Below are positions 21,776-34,350 of a stretch of DNA of 64,000 nucleotides, piece by piece. Source of the DNA: Ancistrus triradiatus (taxonomy: Eukaryota; Chordata; Actinopteri; Siluriformes; Loricariidae); assembly GCA_025084515.1 (NCBI GenBank), contig JAJAGP010001496.1, positions 1 to 64,000 on the forward strand, given 5' to 3'. Below the pieces are notes generated by a model. That model was not told the origin of the DNA. It ran no database searches and saw only the letters and a program-made list of their open reading frames with translations. The number at the start of each line of letters is the position of its first letter. Position 1 is the first letter of the stretch. Position numbers and translations under genes: made by a program.

Positions 21776-24110
21776 TGTATGTATTTTTTCAAGATTTTTC
21801 AAGATTTTATTTGTCACATGTTCATTTGTAGTTGGTACAAAGGACAGTGAAATGTAAAGTGACTACTCCAGGACTGTGCAGGTAACTTAGACAACTACAA
21901 AATTAAATAAAAATAAAAATAAGTAATAGTCTTACAAACAGAATGAACAAGAGAATAATTTAGATATTTACACAATGAGACAGTTACAGGTAGGTATATA
22001 CTGTAGTATGAATGTATGACAGTAGTTTGTAAATTGAAGTTTGAAATGTGCAATTCATAAGTAGTGGTTGTGTTCAAGTAAAAACAGAGCTTTCAGAGCA
22101 TTCAGGTTAAATTAAGGTTTTAACAGTTTAATGATCTAATGGCCTGGGGAAAGAAGCTCTTCCTAAGCCTCTCCGTTCTGGCCTTGATGGAGCGGAGTTT
22201 TTTTACCAGAGGGTAACCACTGAAACAGATTGTGGTTTGGATGATGAATGTCCTTAATAATCCTTCTTGCTGAAGACATGCACCACCTGGAGTAGCTGTC
22301 TTGTAGTACAGGTAGTTTGGTCATGATGATGTGCTCTGCACATCTTATCACTCTATGAAGAGCGTTCCTGTCCTGTAGACTACAGTTACCATACCAGGCA
22401 GTGATGCTTCCAGAGAGAACAGATCCTATTGTTGCGGTGAAAAAAGGTTTTCTGCAGTTCTACGGAGACTTTGAAGTTCCTTAGCCACCTGAGGTGATAC
22501 AAGTGCTGCCGTGCCTTCTTCACTGTTATGGAGATGTGTGCGGACCAAGTTAGGTCCTCAGAGATATGGACTCCAAGGTACCTATGGCTGCTCACATTCT
22601 CCACCGTGGTTCCGCTGATTAAAAGTGGTGTGTAATGAATGCGCTGTTTCTCTCTCCTGAAGTCCACAATCATCTCCTTCATCTTGGAGACATTCAGCTC
22701 CAGGTTGTTATCATTACACCATGATGTCAGCTTTTCTACCTCATCCAGGTAGGCCCTCTAATCATTGTTAGAGATCAGGCCCACCACCGCTGTGTCGTTG
22801 GAAAATTTCACAATGGTGTTGGATCTGTGGCTGTGCAGTCATAAGTGTACAGGGAGTACAGCAGAGGGCTTAAGACGCAGCCTTGTGGGGCACCGGTATT
22901 AAGGGTTAAGGATCCAGATGTAAATTTCCCCAACTTCACCACTTGTGGTCTGTCAGACAGAAAGCTCTAGACCCAGGAACACAGTGGGTGGCTTAGCCCC
23001 AGGTCCTTGAGCTTACTTACTAATATGGTGGGAACAATTGTTTTGAACGCTGAACTGCAGTCAACGAACAACAGTCATGCATAATTCCCCTTACCAATGT
23101 CCAGGTGGGAGAGGACGGTGTGTAGGATGAATGATATGGCACCATCAGTGCTCCTATTCCTACGATAGGCAAACTGGAGAGGATCAAGAGCATGGCAGGG
23201 ATGAGCAAATTAAGTCTTTGATGAGTTTCTCAAAATACTTCATTACAACAGAGGTCAAAGCTACAGGGCAGTAGTCATTAAGGCAAGCTGGTTTGGTCTT
23301 CTTAGGTACAGGGATGATGGTTGACGTCTTGAGACATCTAGGGACAACAGAGTAAGCCAGGGAGAGGTTGAAAATGGTGGTAAATACTGCAGATAGCTGG
23401 CTGGCACATGATTTTAACACCCTCCCAGAAATGCCATCCGGGCCAGCTGCCTTCCTGCTGTTTACTCATGACAGAGTCTTCCTCACGGCGTGCTCTGAGA
23501 TGAAGAGTGGACAGTCCTCACTGCTGAAGTCGCACGTTACAGCAGTGCAAGTGTTAATCGCGATGCTAGCGATGCTAACAGTATTAGCGCTTGCACTATT
23601 GAGTTCAAAACATGCGTAGAAGGTGTTTAAATCTCCAACCACTGATTGATCCGCAAGCGTTGAGATGTGTGTATTTTTCTGGAGGTCAGTAATAGTCCGG
23701 AGTCTCTGCCACATCCGTCTGCTGTCGCCGTCGCGCAGTTGAGCCTCGACTTTGTCCTTATAATGCCTTTTAGCTGTCTTCACTGCTTTCCTTACTATAT
23801 ATGACTCCGCTTTGTACAGAGACATATTCCCGGAGCTTATTCCACTGTTGTACGCAGTGGTACGTGCTTTTATAGCCTCACGGATTGATCCATCGATCCA
23901 CGCTTTCTGATTCAGAAAGACCTTAACCATCACCATGGGAACGATGTCATCAGTCACTTTGGAAATAAAGCTTGTAACCACATCCGTAAACTCATCGACG
24001 TCATCAGAGTTAGGGTTCTGTAGCATGTCCTCTGATTGGGCGGACCAGCGTCTGACCTCATTTGTCATCGGAACTTCCTGTTTTATCCTCTGTGTATATA
24101 CTGGCATGAG
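21776..24110 (-). mobile_element. LINE (Rex1/L2-like), 5'-truncated, dead
   Basis: Minus-strand order: the linker before the reverse transcriptase (24107-23466, one open stretch of about 210 codons), the RT fingers and palm (23420-23184 with IIPVPKK and [10 protein letters not shown]; then about 23150-22750 in pieces), the thumb and C-terminus (22682-22386, SSHRYLGVHI) and a terminal segment with LPSGKKTPLHQGQNGEA (22351-22163). A 3'UTR ends near 21790. The catalytic YxDD box is altered to FSND at about 22790-22805. The endonuclease domain is absent. Several frameshifts and stops. Confidence 0.85.
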
Positions 24111-25840
24111 AAAGATGGCGGTGTGGTCAAATTTACCAAAAGCCGGTAGAGAGGTGGCTTTGTTCTGGTTAGTTTTTATTCACGTTTTAAATTGTATCAC
24201 TGCACATGACATTTTGCTTAATGATAAAATGTTTTTACAGATAATTAATCATTTATACATACAAAGCCTTGGGGATGGAAATGGCTTTGTAAACGATGAG
24301 TGCAAAGAATCTTTTACACACTGTATGGTGAAAACAGAGAGCCGCAGCTCTGAACTACTTTACTGTATGAATGAAAACAGTTATTTCGATTAGTTTTTGG
24401 AGCCCAGAGCATTGAATTTTGCTCACTTATTCATGAGCTAAAGCTCTATAACAAATGGTTACTGGCAGAGGTTTGTGTTCCATTACAGCAAATTGAAACC
24501 TTGCAGGAAATTCTAGCACGCTGTATATTTTTATGAAGACGATACGATCGTGAACAGTTTAGGAATTTGTCAGAGAGTTTTCAACACATCCAGACGGTCT
24601 GTTTTTCCAAAGTCACCATTTTTTAAAAACAGTTATTTTTTTATGCAGAAATGCTGTAATATATAATAAACATAGCTCCATATAATAAACACAGCCTCTG
24701 TGGTTCGGAGGTCAGAGCCAGCTGCTGGAGACAGCAGTTCCTGAGGACCTGGGTTCGAACCTTGGGCTGTGTTTGCAACGTAAAGGTCAAATGGTGTGGT
24801 TACAGGAATCTGAGATGGACTGGCAACCCATCCAGGGAACACTTGTGCTCAATGAACTCTGCAGTGGGGCTCATGTGACCCTGATCAGGATGAGTGAGGC
24901 TAAAACAGGAACTTTTACAAAGCTTGTTTTTTCCTGTTATGACCCCAGTTATTCTGGTCCTGGTCACAGGTGGTCCAGAGAGTATCCCGCAGTTCATCGG
25001 GTGCAGGCTCATCAGGGGGTACTGTTGCAGAACCATGGGATGATCCCCCATCCAGCCTCCCAGACATGGCCAATTGTGCCAGAGGGACACCTGACCCAGT
25101 TAGAAGGCACTGCTGGGACTATGAGGTGATGGCCTAGTGGCTTCCTGCTGCACCTCCCAAGAGCAGTAAGTCTAATTTTAAACCAACAGAGATAATCAAC
25201 TGAAATTATCTGCTAGTGTTGTAGTCAAGGCCGCTAGTTCCGAGTTAAGACCAAGACCGGAAGACCATGACCAGATTAAGATTTTTTTTCATCATACAAG
25301 AATAAACAGAAGAAAATGGAAAATAATTTAATTAGTTTGTAATTAACTTTACATTCATTATACATTATATAATATAATCATAATTATTAATAAATTATAA
25401 TATATTTCATCATAGAGTTTGCAAAGTATAACATTAAATAATACATAGCCTAATATTATTATTAATTATTATTATATTATAGCGTTAGTCAAACAATTGC
25501 TTCTTCTCTAAAACTTAATTAGAATCACCACATAAAGTCACCTGAATATAAACAACAACACCCATTCTATCCATTTTTATTATTAAATGTGAAAATATAA
25601 TAATTCCAGCTTTTGCGAACATGGTAAAGGTGAAAATGCACACTTGAAGTCTATTCAAAGTCAGACTATTCAAAATTAAAGGTGTTCATTGATTGGATAA
25701 TAAACGAGAAGAGCAGGAACTTGTTTTTCCCTGTTAGCCAATCAGAGCGCAGATTTTATTTAAACATGTAGAGAAAGGATTGATTTATTTTGTTTGAATG
25801 GATTGTTGATATTCAAAAATGATAGAAAAACTTCAGTTTA
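24111..25840. other. Intergenic DNA with SINE scraps
   Basis: Mostly AT-rich. Around 24690-24920 is a SINE-like piece with B-box GGTTCGAACC (24750-24759) and GATGGACTGGCAACCCATCC (24815-24834). A TAGTCAAGGCCGC...AAGACCAAGACC motif of a common fish interspersed repeat is at about 25212-25275. No gene was recognised. Confidence 0.4.
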
Positions 25841-25844
25841 TAAT

Positions 25845-27236
25845 TAATGATAAGGCTAATAATCAGACCTGTTCTGTGGAAAAAATCCTGTCTGGTCTTT
25901 GTCACAAAGAAGGCCGCCACTGCTTCCAAAAATGACTACCGGCATGTGGCACTCAAATCTCACATCATGAAGGTCCTAAAAAAACTGGTGCTGTTTCACC
26001 TGAGGCCTATGGTCAGCCCTTTCTTGGACCCCCTACAGTTTGCTTATCAGCAGCGGGTTGGCGTGGATGATGCCATCATATACTTGCTTCATAAGGCACA
26101 CTCCTATCTGGATCTGAGCAACACAACAGTAAGAATCACCTTCTTTGACTTCTCTAGTGCATTTAACACCATCCAACCTCTCAGGCTGGGGGAGATTATG
26201 AATAAAATGAACATGGATAAGTCTATGATCGCCTGGGTCTAAGATTACCTTTCGGAGAGACCTCAGTATGTACAGATAGGAACCTGCCAGTCTGATCATT
26301 TAGTGAGCAGTATGCGAGTACCGCAAGGAACTGTTCTCTCCCCCTTCCTCTTCACCCTGTACACCACTGACTTCCAGTACAGGTCAGACCTCTGCCATCT
26401 TCAGAAATTTTTGGGATGATTCAGCAGTGGTAGGGTGCATCAGAGATGGGCAAGAAGGTGAGTACATACCCCTGGTTAACAGTTTTGTTGAGTGTTGTGA
26501 GAGGAACCAGCTGCTCCTCAACGTGACCAGAAACAAGGAGATGGTTGTGGACTTCAGGAGGAAGAGGACCACGGTAAGTCCTGTCACCATTATGGGTCAG
26601 TCAGTTGAGCAAGTTGACACCTATAAATATCTAGGTGTCCTGTTGGACAATAAACTGGATTGGAAGGCCAACATAGAAGCTGTATACAGGAAGGGGATGA
26701 GCAGACTCTACTTTCTGAGGAACCTCGGGTCCTTTAATGTGTGCAGCAAATTGCTAGTGATATTTTACCAGTCAGTTGTTGCCAGCTCTATCTTCTTCGC
26801 TGCAGTCTGCTGGGGAAACAGCATCAGAGGAGGAGACAAGAATAAGCTTAACAAACTGATCAGGAAGGCTGGTTCTGTTCTGGTCACTAGATGGTTTTGA
26901 GGAGGTGGTTGAAAGGAGGACACTTAACAAACTCACTGCTATTCACCTCACATCCTCTACATGACCTGCTGATCAGACAGAGGAGCACCTTCAGTAACAG
27001 ACTCATCCAGCTCCGCTGTAACAAGGAGCGATTCAGGAGATCATTTATAACAACAGCTATCACACTCTTCTGCACTGTGCTGGGTCATTACTGCTTACTG
27101 AACATATAGAACATAATCACTGAACGCTATTGAACATTACTATACCTGTCTGATCATATCGCTCATTACTACTGCATTACTACATCTGTCTGATCATATC
27201 ATTATGCTCTGTCACTTTATCTGTACACTTGCACAC
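25845..27236 (+). mobile_element. LINE (Rex1/L2-like) RT and 3' end
   Basis: The plus-strand reverse transcriptase begins in the fingers (NDYRHVALKSHIMK), has FDFSSAFNTI, a stop at 26242, then VPQGTVLSPFLFTLYT and an intact FWDD box at about 26412-26423. The 26427-26900 stretch covers the thumb (YKYLGVLLDNKLDW and VCWGNSI). A further frame ends with PLHDLLIRQRSTFSNRLIQL (26960-27020). The 3'UTR is cut by the ERV-B 5' LTR at 27237. No endonuclease domain. Two or more breaks make it a pseudogene. Confidence 0.85.
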
Positions 27237-27660
27237 TGTTAGGGTTTTTGGCACTTATAAACGCAAATTCAACGCAAATTCAATAAGGGAAGTTTTAACC
27301 ATGTAGTCCTTTGTTTAAAATGGCGCGCCCCTGCTTCACTGAGTAGGGAACCTTGAAATTCCCGCCTAAGGGGGGTGGGGCCTTGACTTTCTAGCACATT
27401 TCATTGGCTCCACCAGTAGTGTAGGAGGAGCCTATATGGTAAACAAAACGTTCGCGCACCACGAGCTCTCTCTCTTTCTGGATCTGTCGCGGAGGTGTTC
27501 ACAGGGATTGCAGGAGAAAGAAGGGCATCCGTACGGTTTGACTCTAAGATTTATTCACAGACCACTTTGTGTTTTAAATAAATTGTTTGTATCAAGAGCC
27601 GCCTAGATTTTCCGACTGTTTCATTTCAGGACCTTGCGACCAAAGAATTCGTCCCTAACA
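27237..27660 (+). repeat. ERV-B 5' LTR
   Basis: The terminal inverted repeat TGTTAGGG...CCCTAACA is perfect here. CCTATATGG near 27430 is a possible TATA element and AATAAA at 27578-27583 a poly(A) signal. The last 150 bp or so are nearly identical to the 3' LTR; the U3 half differs by many single-base indels. Confidence 0.9.
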
Positions 27661-27662
27661 AA

Positions 27663-27677
27663 TGGTAGCAGAGGATG
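27663..27677 (+). other. ERV-B primer binding site, tRNA-iMet
   Basis: TGGTAGCAGAGGATG is the exact complement of the 15 nt at the 3' end (with CCA) of vertebrate initiator methionine tRNA, placed 2 nt after the LTR. Confidence 0.85.
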
Positions 27678-28029
27678 TTCCAAAGGCCTGAATTAACGTC
27701 GAATAGATTTCAGTTTTGGACCTGGACTGTGGAATTCTTTTGTGCTCAGACAAGGCGCTCCTACACGAGGTAAACAAGATGTTCCGCTTATAGGTAGCTT
27801 GCATTTGTTATTTAGCGTACTGTAGGTTAAATGAATCTCAAGTCCGTAAGTGTCCGATAATTACTAAAGTATTATTAGATAGTTTTGGAACTGTGTGAAT
27901 AGATGCTAGAGCTAAAATATATGTTTCCTGATTATGAGTTCGAACTAGACCAGTCTATATAACTGTAAGGCGCCATTGTGTTGTTCGTCATATGTTCGTT
28001 GGGTTCATAATGACACCATTGGTTTAAGT

Positions 28030-28570
28030 AAAATCTGTCTGTTTTTGGGTAGCGGGATTTTACTCATTTGATGTTCTAAATTCCAATCTGTCCTGTTTTT
28101 TTTTTGGTAGCTGGATTTGGTTAGAATCTGTCTGTTTTGGTAGCGGAATTTGGGGTAGGATTGTCCGTTTTTTGGTAGCGGGATCGTAACAAAATTGGTT
28201 GTTTTAAAGTCCGCCTGTCGGTTTTGGGAACGGGGTTTTTTTCGCTGAATTAATCTAAATTCTAAAATTTGGGTTCAACATAGTACATCAGAATTGTTTG
28301 TTCTTACTGTGTCGGCCTTATCTTTTGTCCACGTGTGGATTGTTGTCCTTTTCGGTGTCGGCCATTTTCCTTTGTCCACGTGTGATTTGGTTTGCTTGCT
28401 GTGTCGGCCCTTTTTCCCTTTGTTTGTGTACTCGTCGGGCTGTGTTCGGCCATCTTGTTTTGTGTGTGCTTGTTTGTCTGGGTGGTAACTTCCGGTGTCG
28501 GCCATCTTGTTTGTGTGTGCTTTGTTGCTGTGATACTTCCGGTTGTCGGCCATATTGTCTTTTTGGTGTG
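28030..28570 (+). repeat. ERV-B leader: two tandem repeat families
   Basis: From 28037 to about 28245 a unit like CTGTCTGTTTTTGGTAGCGG recurs five times. From 28310 to 28560 a second unit, TGTCGGCCAT(C/T)TTG plus a TTTGTGTGTGCTT spacer, recurs about six times. GGCCATCTTG (28448-28457 and 28500-28509) is an exact YY1-type core in reverse. The frames open in this block follow the repeat and are not genes. Confidence 0.65.
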
Positions 28571-29499
28571 AATCTGTAGTTTAGGTTATATTTTGGTCTG
28601 GCGGCACTTAATAATTATTCTTATTTGTGGAGAGTAAAAAGAAATTCAACTTTTAAGTATGAGGGTTAAAGGATGGGGTTGCATTCCTTAATGGTAAGTT
28701 GCTTGAAATTCTAATGCTGATAGTAAATTAACGGTTACTATTTGGAATACTGTGGCTTTAGCAGAGTTTTTATAGCAGTTATTGCATTAATCGTTGCAAT
28801 TTAGGCTAATATAACCTAGCTGAAGTCTTATAGTTTTTATATGTTATGATTGGGATAGTCCCTACTCTAGTATGAAGTAGATTGTTTCTCTTCCAAATCA
28901 TAACTAAAGCCTTCACAAATAAAAATAATAAATAGAATTAAATTTAAATAAAATAAATGAATAGAATTAATAAAAGGATATATATATATATAGTAAATAA
29001 CTTGGTGTGGTGTTGACTTTTAGACTTTCCCGGCTCGGAATCAATTTTTAAGACCAAAATGGGAGATTTAAAACAGCAGGACAATTGCAGCATGTGGTTA
29101 TTAATAGGATTAAAAGACAACCACAACCAGTAAAAATTAGAGCAAGGAAGGGGAAAATATAAAAAATTATTTCATAATTGGATACCTAGGGGATTTGTAT
29201 CCATATTCAAGTGAGTGCCCATTCCCTGCAGCTGCCACAAAGAGGGTGGAAAATTTTGGAACACCAGCAGGAAGAAGTTAGACAAGCATCAAGGATAAAC
29301 TAGATCGAAGGAGGGCGATTAAAAGCATTGGACTTGCAGGGGACAGCTGGTAAAAACTGCCAAGGACCACTAGCTAGAAATAAGGTACTTTGCAGCAAAT
29401 GAAAGTCGTAATAAGTCAGCAGTAAAAAGAACAGAGCAAAGTACGTGTGACTCCCAGGCGCTGACACACCACAACAAAAGTTACCCTCCCTATCCATCA

Positions 29500-31240
29500 G
29501 TTTTTGAATCCCTGGTACGATACCCCGCCGTAGGTTCCCCTCCCCCCATATTCAAATGCAAATAATATGTTTGAAAGCTTCTCCATCAGATCCGCTAGGG
29601 ATGAGGACATTCAATCTCACTAAGCAGCAACCGCCTCTAAGGATTTGCCCACCCGCATCTCACCGTCCGGAAGCTCGAGGAACTACTATGGTATTACCGG
29701 AGGCCCAGGTTAAGTGTAACACTACCATGTTGGACGACTTAAATGCTAGTGGCTACCTAATACAAAAAACACAACAGATTTTAGATAGAATTGCTTGAAT
29801 ACAACAGACACCGCTAGCACAAAACACCAGGTTCCTGAAAGTGGGTACTGAAGAATCCCCCGATCAGTGCTTACACCCACACCTCACGGGTATCCATGGT
29901 GGTTGTGAGGAATCAGAACAAAGCATGTAATGTTCTAACATACCAGTCTCTTTCCAAGCTCTCCCGACCGGTATCCCCACATCCATCCACCTGGACCCCC
30001 TGGAACAAATAACAGTTGACTGGTTTCACTTAACATCATCGGCAAGAATTTGCCACCCACTACATTGGGACTGCCCCACACCAACCCTGTAGCCTGTCCA
30101 CTTCACCAATCAAATCCCCTAGTGCAGACTATAGGACGCTACCATGACTATAACTCAACCAACCTGCGAAACCCCCTGCTCTCAATCTTGGAACACTTAA
30201 GAAAAACGATTATATGTTAGATAAAATGCTCGACAGCCCATCAACCACCCTGACGATGGACTAAGAACTAATAAGCGGGAAAGCACCTACAATCCTCTTT
30301 ATTGAAACTGGCCTCTGGGGTCAACTTTTTTCCCTGGGCCTCACCGCGCTAATGCAACGCTAGTGATAGTTTTTTACCTCCCCTAGCTAAGGAGGCCCAA
30401 CCTTGGATAAGAGGAGTTTTTGAACAACTAACCTCAAGCCGACAATTTAGTATGGGGATCTTAGAGCCTAATGTTGAGGATGTTACCCTTGAGGAACCTT
30501 GGCGAATAGAACGCATCTGAGGAACTACTGGATTGCCATCTCGTACCCCTTTCTCACGCCATGAGGAGACGTCTGGGATGCGTTTTACGCAGCATGTATC
30601 CCACAACGGAACCGTATAGGCCGTTGGAGGGTTGATCATGAATATGGGTGAAGAGGGGGTGATTTTTTTGAGTCGAGCTCAGAAAAACCTGGAGACAGTG
30701 TACAAGAAAGAGACATGACCATAATCCCGTAAATTTATTATTATTTAAGACGCAAATTGTCAAAGCACTTCCAACTGCTTACAGGAACAAACTAGTGAGG
30801 TGTGGACTGCTGAGTAAACCAGAGGAAGAGTGGACAGCCATAGTGATTCATTGTATCACCAAACCAATAACAAGGAGTTCGGACCAGGTAGACATTTTAC
30901 ACCTATGCAACACGCCTAGTTAAGTTAGAACTGGCAGAGAAGGATACTAAGAGTAAAAAAGAAGCAGTTAGTAGTAAGTGAGACCAATTTAAACTAACAT
31001 TTTAATGTACACCGCCCAAACCCTCTCCCTCCCCGCCGGTACATTGGCAGATCCACAGAAGTACATACAACACCTCCCCTGTCCAAACCAGGACCAGCCA
31101 CAAGATTAATCCAAACTCTGCTGTACAGCATGGGCAAACCCACATAATAGGCGAGATTGAGACCCACTAGAACCACACCCCCAGTTTAGATGATCAGATA
31201 GGCAGATTGTTTTTTAACTGGTGGTGGTCGAACCATGGGC
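29500..31240 (+). pseudogene. ERV-B gag region, degraded
   Basis: Between leader and protease, where gag is expected. The longest stretch (29556-29798, 80 codons) is proline-rich. A cysteine/histidine cluster near 31120-31160 could be the worn nucleocapsid knuckle. No convincing capsid motif is readable; the assignment rests on position. Confidence 0.4.
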
Positions 31241-31439
31241 AAAACTTGTCCCCACCCCGCCAGCCGGTAGGACACAGCAACTATGGTTTTTATCAGGGGA
31301 CCCACACCACAAACACGACCTGAAATTCCAATCAAACCCTAGTACCAGTCTACCATCCCCGGGCCCGGGACTCCGGAGGTTTTCCTACTGATGCCTGCCC
31401 AGTAGCCACCACAAGGTCGTGACAATTTTTTCCCAGAAC

Positions 31440-31780
31440 CAATTGTCACCTTTGGTATAGGTGGTGAACAATTTTGACTCTTGATTGACACTGGAGTACA
31501 GCTTCAGTCATCACTGGTAATCCCAATTGGATTCCCCCTTACCTCCACACTCAACCACTGTTTTGGATACTCGGGAACAGCACAGACCAATAATTTCACC
31601 ACCCCATGTTTTCGGGAAAATTGGAAGTTACGACTAACCCCATTCTTTTCTATATTCTCCAACTGTTCCCCCATTTGGTCTGTTGGGTAGAGATGTTTTT
31701 GTTGCAAGTATCAGCTACTGTCCCTATTTGTACCCCACAAAGGGACAAGTTGGTTTTTACCAGACAAGAGCCTCCACCAG
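31440..31780 (+). pseudogene. ERV-B aspartyl protease
   Basis: A frame containing LLIDTGVQL has the retroviral protease active-site triad DTG at 31487-31495, preceded by a stop in GGEQF. About 60 codons on, a piece near 31672-31700, in another frame, resembles the GRD motif of the protease C-terminal half. The frame is broken. Confidence 0.6.
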
Positions 31781-32689
31781 AGGGCAGGATTTGTGTAATG
31801 CTGCCTGTTACCGAACCGAAACCTCGTCTTGCGACACTATGGGCTAGATTTGCTGCACCTGACCAAAACAAGGTAATATTTCAAATTTATGTATGTATTA
31901 CATGTGGAAACCTTGGCTGACAGCAAACAAGCCAGCTTTGACCCCCCCCCCAAGACCCATATCAATTGTACCTGTACACCAAGACCCTGATGACTTTTAC
32001 GATCCTTGTGGAAACCAAACATGGAAGGGTTGAATAACCATTGTTGTGTTGTAGCAATTTATTAGGACCAGAGTGAGTAAGCAACAACGGTACAGCTAAA
32101 TCAGGGAGTCGATGGAGTACTTCAGGATGGATCCGGACACTTTGCGCAAGCGCCACATGTCTCCTTGCTGTTGGCCAAACGTTTTGTAGGCTAGAGCCCT
32201 TGGTCCTATGGTATGTTTTTGCACAGAACAGACATATGCACAGACGGACGTTCCACACCTGTCCCCGCGACTCAGGACAGTAAGTATTGGAATTGACTGT
32301 AAGTGTGTGGACAATGTGATATTATGAACAGGTTTCTCTCCCACGTCACCATGGACCGGGAAGCACACAGACACCACCTGACCTGATCAGATGCTAAAGT
32401 TCGGTCCTACTTCCTTATGGACCCCCTCAAAATAGACGTGGGGCATGTAAACACCATGTTGCCCCTATTGCTGTGAACCTGAGGCGGACGTAGTATATTA
32501 AAAGACAATACCCCTCTCTACTGAAGCAGAGACTGGCATTGCCCTCACATACAAGGCCTATTGGAAACCGGGGTCCGTATGTCCCAACCCCAATCCAATT
32601 GGACACACCCATCCTTCCATTAAGAGGCCGGACAAGGCCGAATCAGGATGGTGCCATGACTTGATGCTGATCAATCATGTTGACTGTCA

Positions 32690-33560
32690 CTGAAAACATA
32701 CCGTCCCAGATCCCTCCAATCACTACAGAACTTGAACTCCCTGACCACAAGTTCTTCACCTTAATAGACTTAGCAATGCTTCTTCTGCATACCAATAACC
32801 ATCACATCTAGCAAATATTTTTTGCTTTCTCATATAGGGGACAACAATACACCTATACTAGATTACCACAAGGGTACAAGGCAGTCCCCCGGCATTTTTT
32901 ACACATGTTCATTTTTTTTTTAAACAAGATCGTTTCCCAGTTGCTTACTGACCATGTGCAGACTGAACACAACACTATCCATTATGTTAGAATGACCTAC
33001 CCTATTGCCTGCACTGACTCACGCACCTGCCTGACCGACACACAGACGGTCCCCTCTGGTAAGCTAGCACAATCAGGATACAAGTCATAAAGCAAAACTA
33101 CAAGTTTGCCGACCAGTGGTCCCTTCCTTGTCGTTGTATTTTCCTCCAAAGGGAACACAATTTAACTTTGAAAGCCTGTAGAAACTCTCCTTAACCTAAA
33201 ACAGAAACTATAAAGCCTTCCCTAAACCTAAAACAGCAGGCAGATTTGTTCTTTTTTATGGTTGACAGGCTATGTAGGACTACATCCGCAAATTAACACA
33301 GGCTAACCTCACCACTGAGGCTGAAGTGACCAGAATTGGGTCCAACGCAACCTCACGCCTAATTGAATGGGATCAACCTGGAGCTAGGTTTGTAGAATTA
33401 AACAAGCCCTCGCACTTGCAAGCATTTGCAGTCCCCTGGACTATACAAAACCTTTTTATTTTTGGATCTTTTCTGAAAAAGGCATTGGTAACTGCTGTTC
33501 TTTTTTCAGAAAAGGGAGGATGGGCAAGACAAATTCTCCAATCATAGCGCAAAATTGGAT
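32690..33560 (+). pseudogene. ERV-B reverse transcriptase remnants
   Basis: Readable palm motifs are FFTLIDLA (about 32755-32778) and RGQQYTYTRLPQGYK (about 32836-32880), the latter the conserved LPQG box. The catalytic YxDD box could not be read. Downstream the connection region is shredded by stops and indels. Confidence 0.65.
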
Positions 33561-33903
33561 CCTAAGTACAAGGGACAACCACATGTACTAAACATTTGGC
33601 GCCAGCCACAGCAGTGGACAAAACAGCCCACATTTTTATGTGTCATCCTTTTGGTAATCAACACATCGCATGGAGTGGGATAGCATTCCTGACTTCAGCT
33701 GCGTTTTACACTATCTAACGCGAGGCGTTTCAGATTCGTGACACCCTGCTTCAGCCAGCATCACCTTCGCTCCTAAACAACTGTCAATATACCAGCACAC
33801 TTCCTGGTAGAGTGATGACGATGGATACCACTGTGAATTAGTAGCTAGTAAAGCGATAAGGGTTAGGGAGGAATTAAGCACTGAACCTCTAGGGGAAAGA
33901 GAC

Positions 33904-34350
33904 ATGGACCTGTACTGTGACGGATGCTGCTACAAGAGCAACAAGGGGTTGGTAGCCTCATATGCTGTGGTAAGTGAAAGACAGGGACAGTTTGAGACCT
34001 TAGAGGATGGTATCATACCTCAGCCAGCTTCTGCCCAGCTGGCAGAAATCACTGCTGTAACCAAAGCACTGAAGCTGTCAGCTGGTAAAAAGGGTTAACA
34101 TTTATACTGATTCGGCCTATGCACACTCAGCCATACATGTAGATGGACCTCAGTGGCTCCGACGTGGCTTAGTCACCTCACAGGGCACCCCTATTAAACA
34201 CATGACAGAGGTACAGGAGTTATTAACAGCAGTGCACCTACCCAAACATGTAGCCGTAATTAAATGTAAGGGACATTCTAATCAAAAAACCAAAGTAGCA
34301 CAGGGAAACAATGCAGCCGACTTAGCAGCTAAAGCAGCTGGGGGTTATGT
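33904..34350 (+). pseudogene. ERV-B RNase H, one frameshift
   Basis: The first frame (33904-34098) has the YCDGC start with catalytic Asp and the QLAEITAV segment with Glu. After a one-base shift at about 34090 it continues with [11 protein letters not shown] (second Asp) and ends with the [20 protein letters not shown] segment (His and last Asp). All four acidic catalytic positions are visible. It lies in retroviral order before integrase. Confidence 0.8.

Noticed and set aside
29556..29798. 80-codon frame as a separate host gene
   Set aside because: Lies inside ERV-B between leader and protease, so it is best read as a gag remnant.
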